19,005 nt of DNA, from the NCBI GenBank assembly GCA_015068175.1, contig SVLA01000022.1, positions 1 to 19,005 on the forward strand, in the 5' to 3' direction. Numbering within the stretch: the stretch's first letter is position 1; every line of letters begins with the position of its first letter. Made by a program: the position numbers and the translations under genes. The notes under the pieces were generated by a model, which did no database searches, was not told the DNA's origin, and saw only the letters and a list, made by a program, of their open reading frames with translations. Positions 1 to 8,467 of the stretch are shown here, in pieces. Origin of the DNA: Oscillospiraceae bacterium (GTDB lineage Bacteria > Bacillota_A > Clostridia > Oscillospirales > Oscillospiraceae).

Positions 1-1
1 G

Positions 2-1111
2 GTGAATATGGGCGTGCTGTGGCAGGCGGTGGCCAGCGACGCGGGCCCTGACGTGGCTATTTTGCAGGGCCAGGCCCAGCCGCTGAACTACGGCGTCCGT
101 GGGGCCTTGCTGGATCTGAGCAAATTTGAAGACTGTGACGAAGTGCTGAGCCGGTTTGACGAAAGCGCTGTGGTGCCCTTCTGCCTGGGGGACAGCGTTT
201 ACGGCCTGCCGGAGCAGCAGGTGTTTACCATGATGTTCCTGCGGACGGATATTATGCAGGAACTGGGCCTGCAGGCCCCCCAGGCCTGGGACGATGTGTA
301 CAAGCTGGTCTCTACTTTGCAGGAACACGGCATGGAAGTGGGCCTGCCCCAGCCGACTTCGGTCCAGTCCGGCAGCGATTCCACGGCGCTGAACCCCATG
401 TTCACCAGCCTGCTGCTGCAAAATGACGTGGCCATTTATGATGAGGATAACCGGCTGTGTGTGCTGAATGAGCTGGAAGCCGTCAATTGCTTCGTGGAGT
501 GGTCGGAATTCTATACCAAATATAATTTCACCAAATCTTACAGCAACATCAACCGGTTCCGCACCGGCACCATGCCTATCGTGCTGGCGGATTACACCTT
601 CTATAACTCCCTGGTGGTGGCCGCGCCGGAGATTGCCGGCGCCTGGGAAATGGTCCCCATTCCCGGTACCCTCCAGGAAGACGGCTCCATTGCCCGGGAT
701 ACCTCTTCCAGCGGTTCCGCCTGCATGATCTTTGCCAATACCCAGGATGAAGATGCTTCCTGGGAGTTCCTGAAGTGGTGGACCTCTACTGAGACCCAGG
801 TCCAGTATGGCCGGGAGCTGGAGACCATCCAGGGCGCGTCTGCCCGCTGGCCCACCGCCAATCTGGAGGCCATGGAGCAGTTGGGCTGGACTTCCGCGGC
901 CTCCAAGGCCCTGAAGGAGCAGTGGAGCTATGTCCACGGAATTCCGGAAGTACCCGGAGGTTACTATGTGGGCCGTACCGTGTCCAACGCCATCAAGTCT
1001 GCCATCAACATGGGCGAGAATCCCCGGGAGATGATCCTGGATGCCGTGGAGGACATCAACGAGGAGATCCTCAGCAAGCGTAAAGAATTTGGATTGGAGG
1101 GAGAGGAATGA
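2..1111 (+). CDS. ABC transporter solute-binding protein, C-terminal part (5' end outside window)
   Basis: This is the C-terminal part of a family-1-type extracellular solute-binding protein, which captures a sugar or oligosaccharide outside the membrane and hands it to the permeases. Recognisable features are SDAGPDVAIL near the visible N-terminus (the 'asGdaPDv' region of the family), GVRGALLDLSKF, YGLPEQQ, the DTSSSGSACMIFANT stretch and FLKWWTSTETQVQYG with PTANLEAMEQLGW near the C-terminus. The GTG at position 2 should not be taken as the start: the reading frame is open to the window edge, no signal peptide or lipobox is present, and the first visible motif normally lies well inside these proteins. 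At least the signal and first lobe segment are missing. It overlaps the next permease by ATGA, so it is translationally coupled to it. Substrate unknown. Confidence 0.9.
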   Translation: MNMGVLWQAVASDAGPDVAILQGQAQPLNYGVRGALLDLSKFEDCDEVLSRFDESAVVPFCLGDSVYGLPEQQVFTMMFLRTDIMQELGLQAPQAWDDVYKLVSTLQEHGMEVGLPQPTSVQSGSDSTALNPMFTSLLLQNDVAIYDEDNRLCVLNELEAVNCFVEWSEFYTKYNFTKSYSNINRFRTGTMPIVLADYTFYNSLVVAAPEIAGAWEMVPIPGTLQEDGSIARDTSSSGSACMIFANTQDEDASWEFLKWWTSTETQVQYGRELETIQGASARWPTANLEAMEQLGWTSAASKALKEQWSYVHGIPEVPGGYYVGRTVSNAIKSAINMGENPREMILDAVEDINEEILSKRKEFGLEGEE

Positions 1112-2028
1112 AAACAAACCGCACACCCGGCCGTTTGGCCCGCACCTGGCGGGAGATCTGGCTGCATCGCTCGGCCTATGTGCTGATGGCGCCGTTTATG
1201 ACCATCTTCTTCGTCTTTACGGTGCTGCCGGTCATCATGACCATCGTCCTCAGCTTTACCCAGTACAACATTCTGGAAGAGCCGATCTTTGTGGGATTCC
1301 AGAATTATCGGGAACTGTTTGTCAACGACGACGAATTCGCCATCGCGTTGCGGAACACCGTGGTGTTCGCGCTGATCACCGGCCCGGTGGGGTACTTTCT
1401 GTCCTTCTTTGCGGCCTGGATCATCAACGAATTCCGTCCGGTGATCCGCGCGATCCTGACCTTTATCTTCTATGTGCCCACCATTTCCGGCACCGTGTAT
1501 ACCATCTGGGGCATCATTTTCTCCGGTGATATGTACGGCTATGCCAACAGCTTCCTGCTGAAGCTGGGCATCATCGACAATCCCATTGAATTCTTCGCCA
1601 CCGATGCCTACATCCTGCCCCTGATCATCATCGTTCAGCTTTGGATGAGCATGGGTTCCGGCTTCCTGGTGATGCGGGCCGGTACCGCTTCCGTGGACCA
1701 GCAGTATTATGAAGCGGCGGCCATCGACGGCGTGAAGAACCGCTTCCAGGAAGTGATCTATGTTACCATCCCCATGATGGCGCCCCACCTGATCACCGCG
1801 GCGGTGCTGCAGATCACCGGCATGTTTGCCAATGTGGGCGCTTCCATCGCCCTGGCCGGTTTCCCCTCCACCAACTATGCGGGCCATTTGATCATGACCC
1901 ACCTGATGGACTACAGCAGTTACCGCGTTGAACGCGGTTATGCATCGGCCATCTCCGTGGTGCTGTTCGTGCTGATGATCTCCATCAATGCGCTGGCCGT
2001 GAAGGCCCTCAGAAAGGTGGGTACCTGA
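1108..2028 (+). CDS. Sugar ABC transporter permease, MalF/UgpA/LplB-like (pair 1)
   Basis: This 306-residue polytopic inner-membrane protein should form one half of a heterodimeric carbohydrate importer. The N-terminal basic stretch (KTNRTPGRLARTWREIW) precedes a first membrane segment around residues 25-50, followed by a typical six-segment layout. The cytoplasmic EAA loop, which docks the ATPase, is visible near residue 202 as EAAAIDGVKNRFQEVIYVTIP, close to the family consensus. The ATG overlaps the stop of the solute-binding protein gene (ATGA), and GGAGG at 1096-1100 lies 7 nt upstream. The next permease begins one base after this stop. Pairing with that gene is inferred from adjacency and from the family rule that such permeases work as pairs. 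Confidence 0.93.
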   Translation: MKTNRTPGRLARTWREIWLHRSAYVLMAPFMTIFFVFTVLPVIMTIVLSFTQYNILEEPIFVGFQNYRELFVNDDEFAIALRNTVVFALITGPVGYFLSFFAAWIINEFRPVIRAILTFIFYVPTISGTVYTIWGIIFSGDMYGYANSFLLKLGIIDNPIEFFATDAYILPLIIIVQLWMSMGSGFLVMRAGTASVDQQYYEAAAIDGVKNRFQEVIYVTIPMMAPHLITAAVLQITGMFANVGASIALAGFPSTNYAGHLIMTHLMDYSSYRVERGYASAISVVLFVLMISINALAVKALRKVGT

Positions 2029-2029
2029 C

Positions 2030-2920
2030 ATGGCACTGAAAACCGCAAGACGCCGCGGCAAGCGGCTGCTGGGTTCCGGCTCCCGGCTGAACCGGAAAGC
2101 ATCCGGCGACGTGTTTATGCTGGTGCTGGTGGGCATCATGGCGGCCTTCAGCTTTTTCCCCTTGCTGATGGCGGTCAGTATGTCCCTGAAGCCCATCCAT
2201 GAGCTGTTCTATTATCCGCCCAAGCTGCTGGCGGAAAATCCCACCCTGGACAACTTCAAAATGCTGCTGAGTCTCATGCAGAACACCCGGGTGTCCTTCT
2301 TCCGCTATGCTTTCAACACGGTGTTTATTTCCGTGGTGGTCACCATCGGCCATGTGTTTCTGGCGTCCATGGCGGCCTATCCGCTGGCCAAGCTGAAGAT
2401 CCCCGGCGTGAAGACCATCAACAGCATGATCATGCTGAGCCTGATGTTCGTGCCGGCGGTGACGGATGTGGCCAACTATCTGACCATTAGCTGGCTGGGC
2501 TGGCTGGATGACTACAAGGCCTGCATCATCCCCGTGATGGGTGCTTCCCTGGGTCTGTTCATTATGCGTAATTACATGTCCACTATTCCCGATTCTCTGC
2601 TGGAGGCGGCCCGGATGGACGGCTGCAGCGATTTCCAGATCTACTGGCGGATCGTGATGCCCCTGTCCAAGCCGGCGTGGCTGACGGTGGCGATCCTGAT
2701 GTTCCAGCAGGTGTGGAGCATGGACAACACCAACTATGTTTATGATGAATCCCTGAAAACGCTGCCCTATGCCTTGAGCCAGGTCACCAGCGGCGCCATC
2801 GTCCGGGCCGGTGCCGGCCAGGCGGTGGGCGTGCTGATGATGATCGTGCCGGCCATCGTTTTCATGGTGAATCAGGCGAAGATCATCGATACCATGGCTT
2901 CCGCAGGTATCAAGGAGTAA
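2030..2920 (+). CDS. Carbohydrate ABC transporter permease, MalG/UgpE/YtcP-like (pair 1)
   Basis: This 296-residue membrane protein is the MalG-type partner of the preceding gene. A basic N-terminus (LKTARRRGKRLLG) leads into a membrane segment around residues 25-50. The SMSLKPIHELFYYPPKLL stretch and the LDNFKMLL that follows are typical of the family's first periplasmic loop. The EAA loop starts near residue 192 as EAARMDGCSDFQIYWRIVMP, with the DG and IxxP spacing kept. The start ATG is one base after the upstream stop, with AAAGGTGG at 2013-2020 as ribosome binding site (9-nt spacing). No ATP-binding subunit follows, so a shared MsmK-like ATPase encoded elsewhere is presumed. The transported solute cannot be read from the sequence. 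Confidence 0.93.
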   Translation: MALKTARRRGKRLLGSGSRLNRKASGDVFMLVLVGIMAAFSFFPLLMAVSMSLKPIHELFYYPPKLLAENPTLDNFKMLLSLMQNTRVSFFRYAFNTVFISVVVTIGHVFLASMAAYPLAKLKIPGVKTINSMIMLSLMFVPAVTDVANYLTISWLGWLDDYKACIIPVMGASLGLFIMRNYMSTIPDSLLEAARMDGCSDFQIYWRIVMPLSKPAWLTVAILMFQQVWSMDNTNYVYDESLKTLPYALSQVTSGAIVRAGAGQAVGVLMMIVPAIVFMVNQAKIIDTMASAGIKE

Positions 2921-2932
2921 GGAGGGATCGTT

Positions 2933-4393
2933 CTGAAACGGATCGTTGTGATATGTTTGGCGGTGCTGATGCTGGCAAGCCTGGCATTGCCCGTGGCCGC
3001 CTCCGACCCTTATCAGGGCTATTCCTATTCCTCCGATGACGAGGGAACCATCGATGTGGCGGCGCCCCAGGCTTATCTGCCCAAGTCGGTGTATACCGCG
3101 GCGGATCTGGGGGTCCCCCTGAGTTCTCCGGAGGATTTGCTCTTTGACGCGGAAGGAAATCTGTACATCTGCGACGCCGGCGCCAATGCCATTTTCGTGT
3201 TCTCGCCGGAGATGAAGCTGATGAAGACCATTGACTCTTTTACCCTGGAAGGAACTGCCCAGACTTTCTCCCAGCCTTACGGCATTTTCCTGACCGATAA
3301 TGGGGAACTGTATGTGGCCGATTACGGCAACAAACGGGTGGTGGCCCTGGACAAAAACGGTGAGGCGTTTCTGATCCTGGAGAATATCCAGTCGGATCTG
3401 CTGACCTCCGGTTTCGTATTCCAGCCCCAGAAGGTGCTGGTGGACAGCACCAACCGCATCTTCGTCCTCTCCAAAAACGTCAACGAGGGCATGATGCAGT
3501 TTACGGAGAGCGGCACATTCCTGGGCTTCTACGGCTCCAACGCCGTTACGGCCAATTTCCTGGACATGATCTGGAAAGAGATCATGACGGAGGAGCAGAC
3601 GGACAAGCTGGTCCAGTTCGTGCCCATCGAGTATACCAATTTTTCCCTGGATCATAAGGGATTCATCTATGCGGTGACCAAGGCGGCCGATGTCAGCGAC
3701 CCCATTCGCCGGCTGAATCTGTTCGGCGGCGATGTGCTGGTGCGTAAACCCATCGACGGGTCGGAAAAGGTGTTGGGCGACGTGTCCTATCCCTGGGGCG
3801 GCGTGACCGGCATTACCGGTCCTTCCCGTTTTGTGGATGTGACCTCCGACGATCTGGGCAACTACTATGCCCTGGACGACAAGCGGGGCCGGGTGTTTTC
3901 CTATGACGATGAGGGCAATCTGCTCTTCGTGTTCGGCGCTTTGAATTCCGGCCAGACCGGTTCCTTCGTGTCCCCGTCGGCCATTACCTACCGGGACCAC
4001 AAGATCTATGCTCTCGACCGGGGCAGCGACGAGCTGATCGTCTTTGAGACCACGGAATACGCCCAGCTCATGGAGCAGGCTATGGAACTGTATCTGATTC
4101 AGGAATATGAGCAGAGTTTGCAGATCTGGGAAGAGATCATCAAGCGGAACAACAACTGTGACCTGGCTTATTACAAGGCCGGCTACTGCCTGTACCGCCT
4201 GAAGGATTACACCCGGGCCATGGAGTATTTCAAGCTGGTCAACGCCAAGGAGGCATACTCCAATGCCATGGCCAAGCAGGCCCAGCGGGAGCTGAATGAA
4301 CACTTTGAAATTTATGTGGCGGTGATCGCCGGTGTGGTCGTTTTGGCCGCCGGTACGGTGATCCTGATCAAGCGGCGCAGAGGCCGGAAGTGA
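2933..4393 (+). CDS. Secreted NHL-propeller/TPR protein with C-terminal membrane anchor
   Basis: The product (486 aa) has a signal peptide (KRIVVICLAVLMLASLALP, ending near VAAS). NHL/six-bladed beta-propeller repeats follow at roughly residues 50-375; two blades are clear, LLFDAEGNLYICDAGANAIF and GIFLTDNGELYVADYGNKRV. A TPR-like helical pair lies at about residues 380-440 (YEQSLQIWEEII, then LAYYKAGYCLYRLKDYTRAM). One membrane helix (VAVIAGVVVLAAGTVILI) and a basic tail KRRRGRK close it. The propeller and TPR should face outside, anchored at the C-terminus. The start is chosen as CTG 2933: GGAGGG (2921-2926) sits 6 nt upstream, and this start adds the LKR charges a signal peptide needs. The GTG at 2948 would lack a properly spaced ribosome binding site. 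A scaffold or sensor role is inferred only from domain types and position between transporter genes. Confidence 0.87.
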   Translation: MKRIVVICLAVLMLASLALPVAASDPYQGYSYSSDDEGTIDVAAPQAYLPKSVYTAADLGVPLSSPEDLLFDAEGNLYICDAGANAIFVFSPEMKLMKTIDSFTLEGTAQTFSQPYGIFLTDNGELYVADYGNKRVVALDKNGEAFLILENIQSDLLTSGFVFQPQKVLVDSTNRIFVLSKNVNEGMMQFTESGTFLGFYGSNAVTANFLDMIWKEIMTEEQTDKLVQFVPIEYTNFSLDHKGFIYAVTKAADVSDPIRRLNLFGGDVLVRKPIDGSEKVLGDVSYPWGGVTGITGPSRFVDVTSDDLGNYYALDDKRGRVFSYDDEGNLLFVFGALNSGQTGSFVSPSAITYRDHKIYALDRGSDELIVFETTEYAQLMEQAMELYLIQEYEQSLQIWEEIIKRNNNCDLAYYKAGYCLYRLKDYTRAMEYFKLVNAKEAYSNAMAKQAQRELNEHFEIYVAVIAGVVVLAAGTVILIKRRRGRK

Positions 4394-4407
4394 GGTGGGA
4401 TGGGCTT

Positions 4408-5013
4408 ATGAAACAGGCACTTTACATTTTAAGACATCCCATCTACGGCGTGTGGGAGATGAAGCGGAAAAAGACCGGCCGCTATCGGGACGGTCTGATC
4501 CTCATGGTCCTGGCCATTGCGGCGGTGACCTTTAACCGGCAGATGCGGGCCTTTGTGTTCAACAATGCCTACAATGTGCCCCTGGATATGCTGAAGCAGG
4601 TGGCCATCGTGGTGCTGCCGGTGATGCTCTTTACCCTGGCCAACTATTCCATCACCACCTTGTCCGACGGCAAGGGCGGATTCAAGGATATTTTCATGGT
4701 CACCTGCTACAGCCTGATGCCCCTGATCATTTTCCAGGTGGCTACCCCCATTTTGACCCATGTGATGTCTTTGAACGAGCTGACCTACCTGACCATCATC
4801 GATTTCGCCGGCTATGCCTGGACGGGATTGATGCTGCTGCTGGGCATTCAGGAGATCCACGAATATTCCCTGAAGAAGATGTTTTCCACCATTGTGCTGA
4901 CGGTGATCGGCGCGGCCATTATCGTTTTTGTGGCGCTGCTGTTTTTCAGCCTGCTGCAGGAATTGGGCAGCTTCATCTATTCCATTTACCGGGAATTTTC
5001 TCTGCGACTGTAA
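4408..5013 (+). CDS. YIP1-family polytopic membrane protein
   Basis: This protein (201 aa) has about five membrane segments, roughly at residues 30-46, 63-83, 95-117, 125-150 and 160-187. The conserved YIP1/Yip1-domain stretch is clear: the short amphipathic N-terminus ending LRHPIYGVWEMK, and NYSITTLSDGKGGFKDIF followed by YSLMPLIIF. The ATG at 4408 is preferred. It has a GAGGTGG-like site 8-9 nt upstream, and the protein then begins MKQALYILRHP as in relatives. The GTG at 4390, inside the upstream gene's end, would add six residues with no better signal. Bacterial YIP1 proteins have no established biochemical function; a membrane-organising or transporter-assembly role is only a guess from the flanking permeases and envelope proteins. 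Confidence 0.9.
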   Translation: MKQALYILRHPIYGVWEMKRKKTGRYRDGLILMVLAIAAVTFNRQMRAFVFNNAYNVPLDMLKQVAIVVLPVMLFTLANYSITTLSDGKGGFKDIFMVTCYSLMPLIIFQVATPILTHVMSLNELTYLTIIDFAGYAWTGLMLLLGIQEIHEYSLKKMFSTIVLTVIGAAIIVFVALLFFSLLQELGSFIYSIYREFSLRL

Positions 5014-5041
5014 AACCGACACGAAAGGATGATTGAGCGTT

Positions 5042-7543
5042 ATGCGTAATAAAAAATGGCTCCGGATCCTTGTGCCGGTGATCGTTGTGGCGGTGATCGC
5101 CGGCGGCATTGCGGCCATGATCCTCTTCGGTTCTGCCCGGGAGAAGCTGGTGGACCGCTACAGTTCCGCGCCGGAACTGACCAATAAGGTCAGCGCCAAC
5201 GAAGAACAGCCCCTGATCAGCCGCAACGGCATGAAGCTGTACCTGCTGGAGGACATGGCGGTCCGGATGGAAGATCAAAACGGTACCGTTTGGTCCACCA
5301 ACGGCCAGGGATTGGACGGAAATACCACTAAAAATCAGTTCACGCTGTCTTATTACACTGCCAATGCGGCATATTCCTTTATGGAAAGCCAGTATGACAG
5401 CGTGGATAAGGGCCAGGCCCAGGCGTTTTTGGAGGACGAAGTGCTGTATGTCCGCTACCAGGTGGGCAGCTACGGCAAGACTGTGGATGCGGTGCCCCAG
5501 TACATGACCGGGGAGCGGTTCCAGGAGATGTTCGCCAGCCGACTGAACGAAGAAGACCTGGCGGAAATGGAAGGATACTACAAATATTATAAAGATGACA
5601 ACGCCTGGCGCATCCGTTCCAAGGGCCGCAACAATTTTGAGCGGATCCTGGTGCTGATGGACAAGGTGGGCTACACCGATGAGGACCTGGTGCGGGACAA
5701 CGGCGACGGCGGTATTACCACCGACGTGTCCTCCAAGCCCTGGTTTACCATCGTGCTGGCCTATGAACTGACGGAGGACGGCTTGTCCGTTTCCATGCCC
5801 GTGGAACGGATCGAGTTCAATGCGGATTTCCCGCTGTATGAGGTGGAATTGCTGCCCCATTTCGGCAAGGAAGTCCAGGATCCGGAAGGCTATGTCCTGC
5901 TGCCCGACGGCAGCGGTGCCCTGATGCATTTTACGGACACTTACAACAGCCGCGCCACCAGCCGGATCCCCATTTACGGCCTGGATTGGTCCGTGGCCAG
6001 CGATACTCTGGCTACCGGCCAGTATCAGTATGAGAATGCGGCTCTGCCGGTCTTTGGCATGAAGGACGGCCAGGATGCTTATTTCGCCGTGATCGAAGGC
6101 GGCGATACCAAGGCGGCTCTGGTGTTCCATCAGGCAGGTACTTATCTGAGCCGGAACGAAGTGTATCCGGTGTTCCGCATGGTCAACAAGGACAGCGTCT
6201 ATCTGTCCGGCAGTGACAACAGCTCCAAGGTGATCCTGTTTGAATCCTCCCTGGCGGAGGAGACCTGCGCCGTCCATTATCGGTTCATGGCGCAGGGAAG
6301 CGGTTATGTGGAAATGGCGGCCCTTTATCGGGATCTGCTGTTGGCTGACGGTACCTTGACGGAGCTGGAAAGCGGCAGCGTTTCCCTGCTGCTGGAGACC
6401 ATCGGCGGTGTTATGAGCAACAAGAACCTGCTGGGCATTTCCTATGAAGGTGTTACGGCGGCCACCACCTATGAGCAGAACCGGCTCATTGCCGAGGATC
6501 TGCTGGAGGCCGGCGTGGAAAATCTGGATCTGAAGCTGATCGGATGGTTCAACGACGGCGTGTATCATGATTACGCCGGCAATATCAAGCTCAATTCTGT
6601 CCTGGGCGGCAAAAAGGCATGGCTGGCTCTGGTGGAATATGCCCAAAGCGCCGGCGTGGGACTGTATCCCGATGTGGATTTCCAGCGGATCGAGGAGATG
6701 GATTGGGGATTTTTGCCCACCACCGATGCGGCCATCCGTCTGGATTCCAATGAGGCGACGTTCTCCATCCTCTCCCGGGCATTGCTGCTGGAGAAGGAGG
6801 ACATCGGCCTGACCCCCCAAAAGCTGTATTTGCTGTCCCCGAGGCGGTACCAAACGGTGGCGGAGTCCTTCCTGAAGGATTTTGCGGCCATCCGCACTTC
6901 CGGTCTGTCCCTGCGGTCCACCCGGGTCTATTCCGATTTTAATTCCCGGAATATGATCTCCCGGCCCGAGGCCCTGGAACTGCTGCTGCAGCAGTTGGAA
7001 CTGCTGGGTAAGGATCAGGACCTGATGCTGGAATCCGGCGCCCGGTATGCCTTCGGCTATACCCAGAAGATGTCCGGCGTGGCTTCCGATTCCAGCCATT
7101 TCCGGGTGGCGGACCACACGGTGCCCTTCCTGCAGATGGTGCTTCATGGCTCCATGCAGATGTACACCAGCCCCATCAATCTGGCCTCCAACTCCGAGAC
7201 CGCGGTGCTGCGGGCCATTGAGTACGGCATGCTGCCCAATTTCCAGGTGACGTATGCCCCCTCCAGTGTGCTGAAGAAGTCGGAGTATACCGATAACTAT
7301 GCCTCCGGCTACGAAAGCTGGCGCGGCGATATTCTGAAAGCCTATTCCATGATCCATGACAGCCTGGAAGGCTTGATGGATCAGCCCATTACGGACCATA
7401 CCCAGGTGGCGGAGGAGGTCTTTGCCACCACTTACGCCAACGGCGTTGTGGTCTATGTCAACTATTCCGAGTCCGACGTGACGGTGAACGGCGTGACCGT
7501 TCCCGCCCGGAGCTTTGCTCGTCAGGGAGGTGCAGGCGCATGA
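5042..7543 (+). CDS. DUF5696-domain membrane-anchored protein
   Basis: This large protein (833 aa) has a basic N-terminus (MRNKKWLR) and a single hydrophobic helix at about residues 8-30 without a lipobox, so it is probably a signal-anchored extracellular protein. The middle carries the family hallmark GYVLLPDGSGALMHF near residues 282-297. The later half looks like an (alpha/beta) barrel: NLDLKLIGWFNDGVYHD near 496, GGKKAWLALVEYAQSAGVG and LYPDVDFQRIEEMDW near 520-555, then VYSDFNSRNMISRPEALELL around 625-645. I assign DUF5696 by these motifs from memory. A sugar-cleaving or sugar-binding role is inferred. The start is uncertain: ATG 5042 lies 12 nt after AAAGGA (5024-5029), while TTG 5033 is only 3 nt away. 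The gene ends in an ATGA overlap with the next permease, so the two are coupled. Confidence 0.85.
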   Translation: MRNKKWLRILVPVIVVAVIAGGIAAMILFGSAREKLVDRYSSAPELTNKVSANEEQPLISRNGMKLYLLEDMAVRMEDQNGTVWSTNGQGLDGNTTKNQFTLSYYTANAAYSFMESQYDSVDKGQAQAFLEDEVLYVRYQVGSYGKTVDAVPQYMTGERFQEMFASRLNEEDLAEMEGYYKYYKDDNAWRIRSKGRNNFERILVLMDKVGYTDEDLVRDNGDGGITTDVSSKPWFTIVLAYELTEDGLSVSMPVERIEFNADFPLYEVELLPHFGKEVQDPEGYVLLPDGSGALMHFTDTYNSRATSRIPIYGLDWSVASDTLATGQYQYENAALPVFGMKDGQDAYFAVIEGGDTKAALVFHQAGTYLSRNEVYPVFRMVNKDSVYLSGSDNSSKVILFESSLAEETCAVHYRFMAQGSGYVEMAALYRDLLLADGTLTELESGSVSLLLETIGGVMSNKNLLGISYEGVTAATTYEQNRLIAEDLLEAGVENLDLKLIGWFNDGVYHDYAGNIKLNSVLGGKKAWLALVEYAQSAGVGLYPDVDFQRIEEMDWGFLPTTDAAIRLDSNEATFSILSRALLLEKEDIGLTPQKLYLLSPRRYQTVAESFLKDFAAIRTSGLSLRSTRVYSDFNSRNMISRPEALELLLQQLELLGKDQDLMLESGARYAFGYTQKMSGVASDSSHFRVADHTVPFLQMVLHGSMQMYTSPINLASNSETAVLRAIEYGMLPNFQVTYAPSSVLKKSEYTDNYASGYESWRGDILKAYSMIHDSLEGLMDQPITDHTQVAEEVFATTYANGVVVYVNYSESDVTVNGVTVPARSFARQGGAGA

Positions 7544-8448
7544 AACGCAGAGCTTTTTCCTTATCCAGACGGCGCGCGGCCAGCGCCTACGGCTTTCTGC
7601 TGCCCTGGCTTATCGGCGTGGCCTTCGTCTTTGCGGCGCCGCTGGTGCTGTCCATTTCCTTCTCCCTCTCCACGGTGACGGTGGACAGCAACGGCTACAG
7701 CCTGGTCTTTACGGGCCTGGAGAACTATCGGCAGGCGCTGTTCAGCGACGAGAAATTCCTGCAGTATTTCGCCACCACCATGGGCGATCTAATGTATGAA
7801 GTGCCCATTATTCTGGTGTACAGCTTCCTGGTGGCCGTACTGCTGAGAGGGAAGTTCCCCGGCGTGACGGTGTATAAGTTCGTGTTCTTCCTGCCGGTGA
7901 TCTTGTCCTCCGATCTGTTCTTCCGCCTGCTGAACAATTTCGGCAGCACCACCGGTTCCAGCCTGGATGCGGTGATGAACAGCGCCGCCTCCACCGGTAT
8001 TCTGCAGAGTTTGAACCTGGAAAAGTACCTGACGGAGCTGGGCCTCAGCCAAAAATTTGTGGATGCGCTGATCTCGCCGGTGGATAAGGTCTATGAGATC
8101 GTCACCTGCTCCGGCATTCAGATATTCATTTTCCTGGCTGCCCTGTATTCCGTGCCGCCGGATCTTTATGAAGCGGCCCATGTGGAAGGCGCCAACGGCT
8201 GGGAGCAGTTCTGGCTCATTACCTTCCCCATGGTGACCCCCATGATCCTGGTCAATGTGGTCTATTCCATTGTGGATACCTTCGTATCGGAGAGTAACCT
8301 GGTGATGGAATATGTGTATAACCTATCCTTCCAGAATTTCAATTTCGGATTGTCCAGCGCCATTACCTGGATCTATTTCGCGGCCATTGCGGTGATATTG
8401 GCCATTGTTTACGCCATCATCTCCCGCAAGACCTTCTACTACACCTGA
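7540..8448 (+). CDS. Sugar ABC transporter permease, MalF-like (pair 2)
   Basis: This 302-residue membrane protein starts with a basic stretch (MKRRAFSLSRRRAASAYG) and has about six hydrophobic segments. The EAA loop lies near residue 210 as LYEAAHVEGANGWEQFWLITFP. It carries EG where the consensus has DG, a mild divergence. The loop between about residues 115 and 190 is unusually long for the family and includes LNNFGSTTGSSLDAVMNSAAS. The start ATG overlaps the DUF5696 gene stop (ATGA), with AGGGAGG at 7524-7530 nine bases upstream. It pairs with the following MalG-like gene. It is clearly different from the MalF-like gene at 1108, so this is a second permease set and not a simple recent duplication. 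Substrate unknown. Confidence 0.92.
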   Translation: MKRRAFSLSRRRAASAYGFLLPWLIGVAFVFAAPLVLSISFSLSTVTVDSNGYSLVFTGLENYRQALFSDEKFLQYFATTMGDLMYEVPIILVYSFLVAVLLRGKFPGVTVYKFVFFLPVILSSDLFFRLLNNFGSTTGSSLDAVMNSAASTGILQSLNLEKYLTELGLSQKFVDALISPVDKVYEIVTCSGIQIFIFLAALYSVPPDLYEAAHVEGANGWEQFWLITFPMVTPMILVNVVYSIVDTFVSESNLVMEYVYNLSFQNFNFGLSSAITWIYFAAIAVILAIVYAIISRKTFYYT

Positions 8449-8467
8449 TGAAAGGAGAAACCGGCCC

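Noticed and set aside
2..4. GTG at position 2 as a true start of the first gene
   Set aside because: The frame is open at the window edge, no signal peptide follows and the first motif belongs inside the solute-binding fold; the gene is truncated by the window.
8405..8467. Upstream ATG extension of the second MalG-like permease
   Set aside because: It lies inside the preceding gene, has no ribosome site, and adds a Pro/Ser-rich segment not expected before the basic N-terminus; ATG 8468 has AAGGAG upstream.
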